Source: CAYPTI01 sp964413525 [NCBI: uncultured bacterium] (GTDB lineage Bacteria > T1Sed10-126). Taken from it: a DNA stretch of 13,115 nt. Within the stretch, counting starts at the first letter, position 1; the number at the start of each line of letters is the position of its first letter. The position numbers were made by a program, and so were the translations under genes. The notes under the pieces were generated by a model. The model was not told the DNA's origin. It ran no database searches and saw only the letters and a program-made list of their open reading frames with translations. Below, piece by piece: positions 7,319 to 13,094 of the stretch. The stretch spans positions 21,111-34,225 of the forward strand of contig CAYPTI010000005.1 in the NCBI GenBank assembly GCA_964413525.1. The letters run 5' to 3'.

Positions 7319-8011
7319 CTACAGGCCCATCGGCAGGATGATCAGGATCCCGACGATGAACAGGATAATCGCGAAGGTCCAGAGCAATCCCCACAGGGTG
7401 AGGCGGGTCAGGGACCCCATTTTGTAATCAAGGATAACGTCCCAGACCCCGATGAAGCCGTGATAGAGACCCAGCACCAAAAACAGCAGGTTGTAGGCCT
7501 TCCACCAGATGCTGGCCACCCGTTGCTGGACGTCGTTGTAGTTAATCATGGTTTTGGTTGAGAACTGATCCGGCCGGACGGTGAAGTGACGGAGTTCGGC
7601 GCCGGCAAGATCCCAGGGAATCCGTTCCTGGAGAGTAGACCGATCGTCGTGGTGTCCCCGAAGCAACGCGGTCCGCGTGGGCCCATCGATCACGGTGACG
7701 TCAGTGGGACCCTCCACCACCCGATCATGGAGGAAAAGATCCGGATATTCGTCTTCGAGGTCCGGTTGAACCGGGCCGATGTAGGTCCGGTCCATGGTCC
7801 CCCACATCGGGTTCCATCGCTGAAGCTGCTGGGTGACGGACGGATTTTCTATCGGCAGGTCAAGGACGTTCATCTCACCGTAAAAGTTCGCGATGAAGAA
7901 GTGATGGACCCAGAAGTGAGCCAGGAGGAGCAGGATCAGGGCGACCCCGGTGACCCGCTGCATCACCCAGGTGGTGCTGCCGGTTGTTTTGGAGCGCTTG
8001 GACTCAGGCAT
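7319..8011 (-). CDS. sdhD: Succinate dehydrogenase membrane anchor subunit D with a large loop insertion
   Basis: The protein is 230 aa, about twice the usual 115. Three membrane helices are seen at about 18-40, 171-193 and 203-227. The first begins WVMQRVTGVALILLLLAHF. The second contains LYHGFIGVWDVILDY, which lines up with the E. coli SdhD heme-ligand and quinone-site region (IHAWIGMWQVLTDY): His184 would be the heme b ligand, and Asp195-Tyr196 the quinone-site pair. Between helix 1 and the short NYNDVQQRV segment before helix 2 is an extra hydrophilic, acidic stretch of about 105 residues (45-153), rich in Asp, Pro, Arg and His. By the known topology of the family this loop should face outside the cytoplasm. 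The gene starts 21 bp after the sdhC stop; GGGGAG lies about 11 bases before the ATG. Identity as SdhD is firm; the role of the insertion is unknown. Confidence 0.9.
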   Translation of the reverse strand: MPESKRSKTTGSTTWVMQRVTGVALILLLLAHFWVHHFFIANFYGEMNVLDLPIENPSVTQQLQRWNPMWGTMDRTYIGPVQPDLEDEYPDLFLHDRVVEGPTDVTVIDGPTRTALLRGHHDDRSTLQERIPWDLAGAELRHFTVRPDQFSTKTMINYNDVQQRVASIWWKAYNLLFLVLGLYHGFIGVWDVILDYKMGSLTRLTLWGLLWTFAIILFIVGILIILPMGL

Positions 8012-8032
8012 GCCGTGGACCGTCTCCCCTCA

Positions 8033-8404
8033 TCAAAGCAGGTGCATCAGAAACATGGGGTAGCCGGCGACACCGAACAGGACCAGGAAGGCCACGAACA
8101 TGAGCAGGGAAAGGTGTGCGTCGTAGCGGGCGCCACCGAAGAAGTCGACGATCATGATCCGGATGCCGTTCAGGGCGTGCAGGAGAACCACCCCGACCAG
8201 CATCCACTCAAGGAATTTGAACGGGATGGATTGGAAGACAAGCATCTTGTGGTTGAACGGGTCCGGATTGGCGTAGGCCAGGGTGTGAAGTTCCCACAGG
8301 TGCAGGATCAGGTAGACGACCAGCGCCAGCCCGGTGAGCCGGTGGATGATCCACCACCAGCTTCCGATGTGACGTTTGTAAAACAGAAAGATGCGCGAAA
8401 GCAT
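8033..8404 (-). CDS. sdhC: Succinate dehydrogenase cytochrome b556 subunit
   Basis: The 123-aa protein has three membrane helices at about 18-38, 64-86 and 98-121. WWWIIHRLTGLAL near the N-terminus matches the SdhC pattern with the conserved His-Arg pair (His21, Arg22). LLHALNGIRIMIVDF matches E. coli SdhC around the heme ligand (His84), making His76 the likely heme b ligand. With SdhD it anchors complex II in the membrane and forms the quinone site. A longer frame exists up to 8575, but its extra 57 residues are not SdhC-like, and ATG 8404 has AGGAGGAA about nine bases upstream, so the short start is chosen. It is the first gene of the operon. Confidence 0.93.
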   Translation of the reverse strand: MLSRIFLFYKRHIGSWWWIIHRLTGLALVVYLILHLWELHTLAYANPDPFNHKMLVFQSIPFKFLEWMLVGVVLLHALNGIRIMIVDFFGGARYDAHLSLLMFVAFLVLFGVAGYPMFLMHLL

Positions 8405-8406
8405 GG

Positions 8407-8443
8407 TCGCTGGTTCCTCCTGCGGGGAGGTTTCGCTGGTTCC
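8407..8443 (-). promoter_or_regulatory. sdhC leader: Shine-Dalgarno hairpin flanked by an 11-nt direct repeat
   Basis: In the mRNA sense the SD core GGAGG (complement of 8416-8420) can pair with CCUCC (complement of 8426-8430) across the 5-nt loop CCGCA. On either side lies an exact direct repeat GGAACCAGCGA (complements of 8433-8443 and 8407-8417); the downstream copy overlaps the SD and ends two bases before the ATG. The arrangement could hold the ribosome site closed or bind a regulator twice. The 5-bp stem is short, so a regulatory role is an inference. Confidence 0.4.
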
Positions 8444-8539
8444 GGCGGCGGAAAAGCGACTCCGGCGCCGGACTCTGCTGTCCGTGAGGAGACGATTATC
8501 CGACGAACTCAAAGCGAGCTTCAACCCGATTGACCCGGC

Positions 8540-8568
8540 AGTGTAGCAACCCCCCCATCGCCTGTAAA
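8540..8568 (-). promoter_or_regulatory. Promoter of the sdhCDAB operon
   Basis: On the minus strand TTTACA (complement of 8563-8568) and TACACT (complement of 8540-8545) are separated by 17 bp. This is the best promoter match in the window. It predicts a leader of about 130 nt before the sdhC ATG at 8404. The leader also holds two near-identical GC palindromes, TCCGGCGCCGGA (8461-8472) and TCCGGCGGCGGA (8441-8452). The divergent TPR gene starts about 80 bp away on the other strand; TAAACT at 8608-8613 could be its -10, but no good -35 is seen. Confidence 0.55.
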
Positions 8569-8649
8569 CGAACAAAATACCTGCTGTGAGAAACGGTCTC
8601 CGGTTGATAAACTAAACGGGTTCAAACCCCTCCGGATGGGTGATCATGG

Positions 8650-9147
8650 ATGAGTTTCCTGGACGAGATGGCCATCGACAATCCCCGCGCTCGGGAGCTG
8701 TTCATGCAGGCCTACCGGCACCAGATGGAGGGTGATCTGGACGAGGCGATCGAATGCTACGAAGCTTCCCTGGAGGAGGAACTCAGTGCCGAGGGATTGA
8801 CCTTCCTCGGCTGGGCCTGGAGCAACAAGGGCAACCTGGATCGGGCGATTCAGCTCTGCCGGCAGGCGATCAGCGTCGACCCGGAGTTCGGCAACCCATA
8901 CAACGACATCGGCGCCTATCTCCTGCAGCGTGGAGAGCTCAAGGAGGCCCGCAGTTGGTTCGAGCGGGCGCTGGACGCCGACCGGTATGAAAGCTATTGT
9001 TATCCGCATTTCAACCTGGGACGAATCGCCTGGCTCCGGGGGGATTTCGATTCCGCCCGGCAGCATTTCCAGCGGGCGCTGGACGAAATGCCCGAGTTCC
9101 AGGACGCGAAGGACGCTCTCCGCCAGGTTCAACATCGTTTAAACTAA
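8650..9147 (+). CDS. Tetratricopeptide repeat protein
   Basis: The 165-aa protein is made of about four TPR units from residue 14 to the end. The units include AYRHQMEGDLDEAIECYEAS, FLGWAWSNKGNLDRAIQLCR, NDIGAYLLQRGELKEARSWF and NLGRIAWLRGDFDSARQHF, each with the small-residue and Ala-Pro spacing of TPR helices. NPYNDIGAYL and YPHFNLGRIAW resemble a widespread bacterial family of short TPR proteins. It has no signal peptide or membrane helix, so it is probably a cytoplasmic scaffold or adaptor; partners are unknown. Two overlapping ATGs exist (8646 and 8650); only 8650 is in the coding frame. The ribosome site is weak (GGGTGATC), unlike its neighbours. It is divergent from the sdh operon and 85 bp upstream of the split metE pair. 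Confidence 0.88.
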   Translation: MSFLDEMAIDNPRARELFMQAYRHQMEGDLDEAIECYEASLEEELSAEGLTFLGWAWSNKGNLDRAIQLCRQAISVDPEFGNPYNDIGAYLLQRGELKEARSWFERALDADRYESYCYPHFNLGRIAWLRGDFDSARQHFQRALDEMPEFQDAKDALRQVQHRLN

Positions 9148-9232
9148 CCTGTCCGCCGCCGTTTCCGTCCGGTTTCCCGGGTGTGATCGGGCGGTTCAAC
9201 ACGCACGTCGACTTTGATCAGGAGGTTGTTTG

Positions 9233-10222
9233 ATGAACTTGTTGACCGAAAACCACAGCATGTACCCCCGTGTCGGGGAGTCGGAACACTATCTGCGGCT
9301 GCGCCGAGCCTACCACCGGTTTGATCGCGGGGACATTGACGAGGACGAACTTCACGAATTCGAGGACGAGTACGTGGAGGAAGTGATCGGAGAACAGATC
9401 GACGCCGGGCTGGACATCGTCACGGACGGAATGATCCGGTGGTACGATCACGTCTCCCACCTGGCCGGAAAACTGAGCGGAACCGAGGTTGGCGGTCTCG
9501 TCCGGTTCTTCGACACCAACTACCTGGTCCGGGAGGCCCGGGTGACCGGACGCGTTCATAGGGAAACCCCCCTGACGGTGAGGGATTTCGAACACGCCTC
9601 CGGGGTGAGTGACCGGCCGGTCAAGGCGGTCCTGACCGGACCCTGCACGCTGGCTCACCACAGCATCCTGGACGACGGTCCGTACGGGTCGATCCGGGAG
9701 CTGGCGGAGGATTACGCGACCGTGCTTCGGGACGAAGTGCGGGACCTCGACAACGCCGGCGCCCGCTACATTCAGATCGAGGAGCCGTCCCTGCTTCAGC
9801 ATTCGGACGGAGCCGGCTGGACCCTGGATCTGATTGACGGAATGATTGAAGGAACCGAAGCGGAGACCCGCCTGGCTACCTACTTCGGGGATGCGGAACC
9901 CCTGCTGGACGAATTGCAGCAGTCCGCCGTCGACGTGCTGACGTTTGACGTTACGTACAGCGACGGACTGGAGGACCGGCTGGTTCGGCACGGATCGGAC
10001 AAGGGCATCGGGCTGGGGTTGCTGGACGGTCGAAACACTAAAATTGCTCCCGAGGACGAGCTGGTTCGACGGGTCGAGGAACTGCTGGAGTCACTGCCCG
10101 ATCGGGACCATTACCTGACGTCGTCCTGCAGCATCGAATACCTACCACGAGACCGGGCCCTTCGAAAGCTGAGGCACCTTGCCTCCGTGGCCGAGGGCGT
10201 TCGGGAAGGAGTCAGAACATGA
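9233..10222 (+). CDS. MetE N-terminal-domain-like protein (split cobalamin-independent methionine synthase)
   Basis: The 329-aa protein resembles the N-terminal barrel of MetE. YPRVGESEHYLRLRRAYHRF (11-30) matches FPRVG...ELKKA of E. coli MetE, and WYDHV (70-74) is shared. LATYFGDAEPLLDEL (214-228) matches LTTYFEGVTPNLDTI; LGLLDGRN and TSSCSIEYLP (296-305) match LSAGLINGRN and ASSCSLLHSP. As in the MetE N-domain, the zinc ligands of the catalytic half are absent: the HxC position reads ATY. It probably serves as the structural or substrate-binding half for the next gene's product. ATG 9233 has AGGAGG (9220-9225) seven bases upstream; an in-frame TTG just before it is not preferred. Its stop overlaps the next start (ATGA), indicating translational coupling. 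Confidence 0.85.
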   Translation: MNLLTENHSMYPRVGESEHYLRLRRAYHRFDRGDIDEDELHEFEDEYVEEVIGEQIDAGLDIVTDGMIRWYDHVSHLAGKLSGTEVGGLVRFFDTNYLVREARVTGRVHRETPLTVRDFEHASGVSDRPVKAVLTGPCTLAHHSILDDGPYGSIRELAEDYATVLRDEVRDLDNAGARYIQIEEPSLLQHSDGAGWTLDLIDGMIEGTEAETRLATYFGDAEPLLDELQQSAVDVLTFDVTYSDGLEDRLVRHGSDKGIGLGLLDGRNTKIAPEDELVRRVEELLESLPDRDHYLTSSCSIEYLPRDRALRKLRHLASVAEGVREGVRT

Positions 10223-11223
10223 GCCGCGAAACCTTAGACGAGCTTGGCATTGACCTGCCGGATTTGCCCCTTACCTCCGTCGGGAGCCTTCCCAAACCGG
10301 ATCGGTTGAAGGAAGCCCGCCGGGAACACCGGGAGGGCGATCTGACCGGGGAAGAACTGGACGACCTCGCCCGGGAGACCACCCGGGAGTGGATCGAAAC
10401 CCAGGAGGAGATCGGGCTGGACGTCCTGGTCGACGGGGAGCAGTACCGGGGAGACATGGCGACCTACTTTGCCGAAAACCTGACCGGGTTTGAAATCGGA
10501 GGGCTGGTTCGTTCCTACGGTAACCGCTATTACCGCAAACCCATCGTTACCGGAGAAGTCAACTGGACCGGTCCGATCACGGTGGACTGGTGGCGGTTCG
10601 CTCAAGATCAGACCGACCGGCCCGTGAAGGGGATCCTGACCGGCCCGTACACGATGATGGACTGGAGTTTTAACGAACACTACGAGGATCGCGCCGCCAC
10701 CGCCCGGGCCCTGGCCGACGCCCTGCGACAGGAAGTCAAAGCCCTGATCGATGCCGGGTGCAACATTGTGCAGGTGGACGAACCGGCTGCCTCCGTTCGG
10801 GCGGAGGAGATCCCGCTGCTGATCGACGTCATGGAGCGGGTGACCCACGACTTGGACGCCTACTTCATCACTCACATGTGTTACGGTAACTTCGGAAACA
10901 TCTACCCCGAAATGCTGGATCTGGCGGTTGACAACATCGACCTCGAGCTGTCCAACAGCCAGCTCGATCTGCTGGACGTGTTCGACGAGGACCCGTTCAC
11001 GAAGGACCTTTCCTTCGGCTCGGTGGACGTTCACGACCACCGGATCGAGGAGACCGGGGTGGTTCGGGACCGGCTTGAATCCGCCCTGAACGTCATTCCC
11101 CAGGACCAGGTCTGGGTGGATCCGGATTGCGGTCTGAAAACCCGAACCCCCGAGGAAGCCGCCGGCAAGCTCCGGGTCATCGCCGAAGCGGTCCAGCCCC
11201 TTCGGCGGGCCGGGGTCCGATAA
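10219..11223 (+). CDS. metE: Cobalamin-independent methionine synthase, catalytic (MetE C-terminal-type) protein
   Basis: The 334-aa protein matches the catalytic half of MetE, which transfers a methyl group to homocysteine to make methionine. All zinc ligands are present: His219 and Cys221 in THMCYGNF, Glu243 in IDLELSNS, and Cys304 in DPDCGLKTR. Homocysteine-site positions are also kept: SVGSLP (Ser23), DGEQYRGDM (Glu74) and VDEPA (Asp187). ILTGPYTMMDWSF (139-151) keeps the tryptophan that contacts folate in MetE (Trp149). ATG 10219 overlaps the upstream stop by four bases, with AAGGAG seven bases upstream. In E. coli both halves form one 750-residue chain; here they are two proteins. The methyl donor could be methyl-folate, as in MetE, or a methyl-corrinoid, as in stand-alone archaeal relatives; the presence of an N-domain partner and the tryptophan favour folate. 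The symbol denotes the family. Confidence 0.9.
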   Translation: MSRETLDELGIDLPDLPLTSVGSLPKPDRLKEARREHREGDLTGEELDDLARETTREWIETQEEIGLDVLVDGEQYRGDMATYFAENLTGFEIGGLVRSYGNRYYRKPIVTGEVNWTGPITVDWWRFAQDQTDRPVKGILTGPYTMMDWSFNEHYEDRAATARALADALRQEVKALIDAGCNIVQVDEPAASVRAEEIPLLIDVMERVTHDLDAYFITHMCYGNFGNIYPEMLDLAVDNIDLELSNSQLDLLDVFDEDPFTKDLSFGSVDVHDHRIEETGVVRDRLESALNVIPQDQVWVDPDCGLKTRTPEEAAGKLRVIAEAVQPLRRAGVR

Positions 11224-11255
11224 CCGTCAACCCTACCGTGAGGGACTGATTCTCC

Positions 11256-11753
11256 GTGGTCATGGATTACACCGACATCTACGCGTCGATACAGGACCAG
11301 ATCCCCCGCCAGAACTGGTACTCAGACGAGTGGATCCACCGGCAGGACGAGGACAACATCTGGCTCCACAACGAACGGTGGGAGGCGGAGGGGGAACCTA
11401 TGATCTGGTTTCACTCCTTCGGTCAGGGTGAGGATCCCGAACAGCAACCGCTGATCCTTGACTTCGACGTGGGGAGGCAGTTTCCCGACCGGGAGGAATT
11501 TCTGGCGGACCTGGACGAAGAAATCGCTCCCCGAATGCGGCCCCTGATCGGATGGGAACCGGGGCCGGAGGACGATCCGGACATCTGGCAGCGAAAGGAA
11601 CTGCCCTCCGATCCCATCACCGTGGTTCCCCGGGTGCTGGAGGAATTCACCAAGCTTCAGCCGATCGCTCGCTCGGTGACGGAGATGTTCAGTGGTTGGA
11701 TGGAAGACCGGGAGGTCACCGCGGGAGAACCCGCCACCGGGACCCCCGGATAA
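11256..11753 (+). CDS. Hypothetical acidic, tryptophan-rich protein
   Basis: The 165-aa product is not recognised. It has DYTDIYASIQDQIPRQNWYSD near the N-terminus, many Trp residues (for example NIWLHNERWEAEGEPMIWF), an acidic middle and a disordered Gly/Thr/Pro tail. There is no signal peptide, membrane segment or cysteine motif. The start is GTG 11256, with GAGGGA at 11240-11245 ten bases upstream; ATG 11262 is an alternative two codons later. It lies 32 bp after metE and could be the last gene of that operon, with no sign of a function in methionine synthesis. Confidence 0.68.
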   Translation: MVMDYTDIYASIQDQIPRQNWYSDEWIHRQDEDNIWLHNERWEAEGEPMIWFHSFGQGEDPEQQPLILDFDVGRQFPDREEFLADLDEEIAPRMRPLIGWEPGPEDDPDIWQRKELPSDPITVVPRVLEEFTKLQPIARSVTEMFSGWMEDREVTAGEPATGTPG

Positions 11754-12206
11754 CCCCCCTCAACCATCCCCTCAATGAAATTCTGACGAATCGGTGTTTG
11801 GAGGGCCTTCCTCCACCCTGCAGGCCTGGACGGTTCGAGACTGCCTGTCAAGTCGACGTCTGTCGCCTCGAAAGTCCCCTCCACCGGTCCGTCCCCGACC
11901 TCCAACTTCCCACTCAGCGTCCGGATTTCAAGGAGAAACGCCACCCTTTCTTACCCATTCAGGTATTCGCAATTGCGAATACCTGAATGGGTTTGACCAA
12001 TCGTCGTCCGTCGTTCCGAAACACGTTCCCCCTCTTTAACGGACAGTCGGACGTTGACTTCTGGGATGAGTTCGCCCGATAGCTGAAATTGTTCAGTTCC
12101 GGCTTATCTGGATCGATCGGGACGAATGGAGATCCGGACACTGACGAAGACAGACCCGGGATTAGAGACGGTTAAGCGGATTCAGCGGGGTAAGAAGAAC
12201 GGTCGG
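11754..12206. other. Non-coding stretch between convergent genes
   Basis: No convincing gene is seen in these 453 bases. They hold a small hairpin TGGAGG-GCCTT-CCTCCA (11799-11815) just after the hypothetical gene, with no T run; the 40-bp palindrome described separately; imperfect outer inverted repeats at 11914-11929 and 12129-12144; and a small stem CTGAA-ATTG-TTCAG (12083-12096). A 31-codon ORF (ATG 11987 to TAG 12082) lies across the right arm of the palindrome without a ribosome site. Confidence 0.6.
11953..11992. repeat. Perfect 40-bp palindrome
   Basis: Each 20-base half is the exact reverse complement of the other, centred on CGCAATTGCG at 11968-11977; the arms read ACCCATTCAGG outward. 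Pairing stops at 11952/11993 (T opposite T). As RNA it would give an 18-bp stem with an AAUU loop in either direction. It lies between convergent genes, 200 bp from each stop, and is not followed by a T run on either strand. It could be a bidirectional terminator, a dimeric binding site, or part of a small repeat element. Confidence 0.9.
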
Positions 12207-12377
12207 TTAGTGGGCGTCGTGGGCGGGGTGGGAGAGGATGAAGAAGAACGTGGCGAAGGACGAGAGCACCCCGAAGATTCCCAGGCCGATCCAGGAACTT
12301 TCGGCGATCCCGTAGACGAACCCGGCGATGCCAAGGATCATGAGCAGGATGGACGCGACGCGGAACAGGATGGTCAT
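12207..12377 (-). CDS. Small membrane protein, two helices
   Basis: The 56-aa protein has two hydrophobic helices, about 3-21 (ILFRVASILLMILGIAGFV) and 27-47 (WIGLGIFGVLSSFATFFFIL), joined by a short GIAESS turn, and ends SHPAHDAH. ATG 12377 is preceded by GGGAGG about ten bases upstream and by a TACACT -10 box about 40 bases upstream, so the longer frame to 12524 is rejected. No family is recognised. It is divergent from another small membrane protein gene 187 bp away. Confidence 0.7.
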   Translation of the reverse strand: MTILFRVASILLMILGIAGFVYGIAESSWIGLGIFGVLSSFATFFFILSHPAHDAH

Positions 12378-12414
12378 CGGTTGAATGCCTCCCGAGGAAT
12401 GTTGATCGGCCCAT

Positions 12415-12442
12415 AGTGTACCGAACCAGAAGGGAACGACAA
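12415..12442 (-). promoter_or_regulatory. Putative promoter of the 56-aa membrane protein gene
   Basis: On the minus strand TACACT (complement of 12415-12420) is preceded after 16 bp by TTGTCG (complement of 12437-12442). The predicted leader is about 30 nt and contains the GGGAGG ribosome site. Confidence 0.45.
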
Positions 12443-12512
12443 CCGGAACCCGCAACCCGCTGGTCATGGTTTGCTGCCGCCGGTACCATCGCCGGCTGGC
12501 AGGGGGGCGTAT

Positions 12513-12540
12513 TTGTTCCTGCACGAAATCAATTTACACT
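12513..12540 (+). promoter_or_regulatory. Putative promoter of the 40-aa membrane protein gene
   Basis: TACACT at 12535-12540 is preceded after 16 bp by TTGTTC at 12513-12518. The ribosome site GGAGG (12551-12555) and ATG 12565 follow closely. The arrangement mirrors the divergent promoter at 12415-12442. Confidence 0.4.
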
Positions 12541-12564
12541 TACGGAGCACGGAGGCGATCGCGT

Positions 12565-12687
12565 ATGGAAACCGAAGACGGACGGCACTACACGACCGGT
12601 GAGATCGTGCTGGTGATGTTGATCGTGGTGGCGGTCATCATGGGACCCGTGTTGCTGGGCGGCATTTACTGGTACTGGTTCCTGTAG
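12565..12687 (+). CDS. Small single-pass membrane protein
   Basis: The 40-aa protein begins METEDGRHYTTGE and continues as one long hydrophobic helix from about residue 14 to 37, ending GIYWYWFL. The start is supported by GGAGG nine bases upstream and a TACACT box before it; the longer frame from 12466 has a Cys/Arg-rich unlikely N-terminus. The acidic N-terminus without positive residues next to the helix gives no clear orientation. The function is unknown. Its size and divergent partner suggest a membrane-complex accessory or stress peptide, but nothing shows this directly. Confidence 0.65.
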   Translation: METEDGRHYTTGEIVLVMLIVVAVIMGPVLLGGIYWYWFL

Positions 12688-12713
12688 CGTTCGGTTTGCC
12701 GTCGGCTCGCTTC

Positions 12714-12734
12714 AAATGATTTCGCCGATCATTT
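12714..12734. repeat. Short inverted repeat
   Basis: AAATGAT and ATCATTT are perfect inverted 7-bp arms around the loop TTCGCCG, 27 bp after the 40-aa protein gene and 56 bp before the tRNA. It may be a weak terminator or an operator; the stem is AT-rich and no T run follows. Confidence 0.4.
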
Positions 12735-12789
12735 CCTTCAACGTCTTTCGATCACCGGCACCCCAAACACCCTAAACCGGGGTTGGTCC

Positions 12790-12864
12790 GGGAGCTTAGC
12801 TCAGTGGAAGAGCGCCACCTTCACACGGTGGAGGTCGCAGGTTCGATCCCTGCAGCTCCCACCA
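12790..12864 (+). tRNA. tRNA-Val (anticodon CAC)
   Basis: A complete cloverleaf folds by eye: acceptor GGGAGCT with AGCTCCC, D-stem GCTC with GAGC, anticodon stem CCACC with GGTGG around the loop TTCACAC (anticodon CAC, reading GUG), variable loop AGGTC, and T-stem GCAGG with CCTGC around TTCGATC. The discriminator A (12861) and an encoded CCA (12862-12864) follow. It is a lone tRNA here; no integrase or repeat of its 3' end is seen nearby. Confidence 0.96.
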
Positions 12865-12912
12865 TTTCTTTCCCGGTATGAAGCCCGTTCAGCCGATGTA
12901 CTACAAACCGGA

Positions 12913-13068
12913 ATGGATCCCCAAAAATCCGATTTCGTGCCATGCGGTGCCCTTTATTGGGACCGAAGGAAACGGGACAACGTCAGGATTACTCCCGGGT
13001 CGATAAAGACACTCCCGCTCAACCGGAACCGGCTCGAAGAAGTGGTCGTCGAATACGTGCCGATCTGA
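12913..13068 (+). CDS. Possible small ORF of 51 codons
   Basis: ATG 12913 to TGA 13066-13068 encodes a basic then acidic peptide containing GALYWDRRKRDNVRITPGS and ending LEEVVVEYVPI, which looks protein-like. There is no ribosome site before the ATG, and another frame (ATG 12878 to TAA 13006, starting MKPVQPMYYKPEWIPKNP) overlaps it and looks equally plausible at its N-terminus. The two could be halves of one gene broken by a frameshift, or neither may be real. The rest of the stretch after the tRNA (12865-13094) shows nothing else. Confidence 0.22.
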   Translation: MDPQKSDFVPCGALYWDRRKRDNVRITPGSIKTLPLNRNRLEEVVVEYVPI

Positions 13069-13094
13069 GAAGTATGCCGCCGACGGCGTCTGTC

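Noticed and set aside
8405-8575. N-terminal extension of sdhC to position 8575
   Set aside because: The extension is not SdhC-like, overlaps the promoter and leader, and has a worse ribosome site than ATG 8404.
9148-9232. A riboswitch (SAM or cobalamin) before the split metE genes
   Set aside because: The gap is only 85 bp and shows no conserved core of these riboswitches.
11657-11944. Minus-strand frame starting MAFLLEIRTLSGKLEVGDG
   Set aside because: Its first part looks protein-like, but it begins right against its only purine-rich tract, overlaps the 3' end of the plus-strand gene and matches no known family.
11987-12082. A 31-codon ORF ending SDVDFWDEFAR
   Set aside because: It starts inside the palindrome and has no ribosome site; it could be a gene remnant, but nothing supports expression.
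12790-12864. tRNA-Val as an attachment site for an integrated element
   Set aside because: No integrase gene and no second copy of the tRNA 3' end were found within the window.
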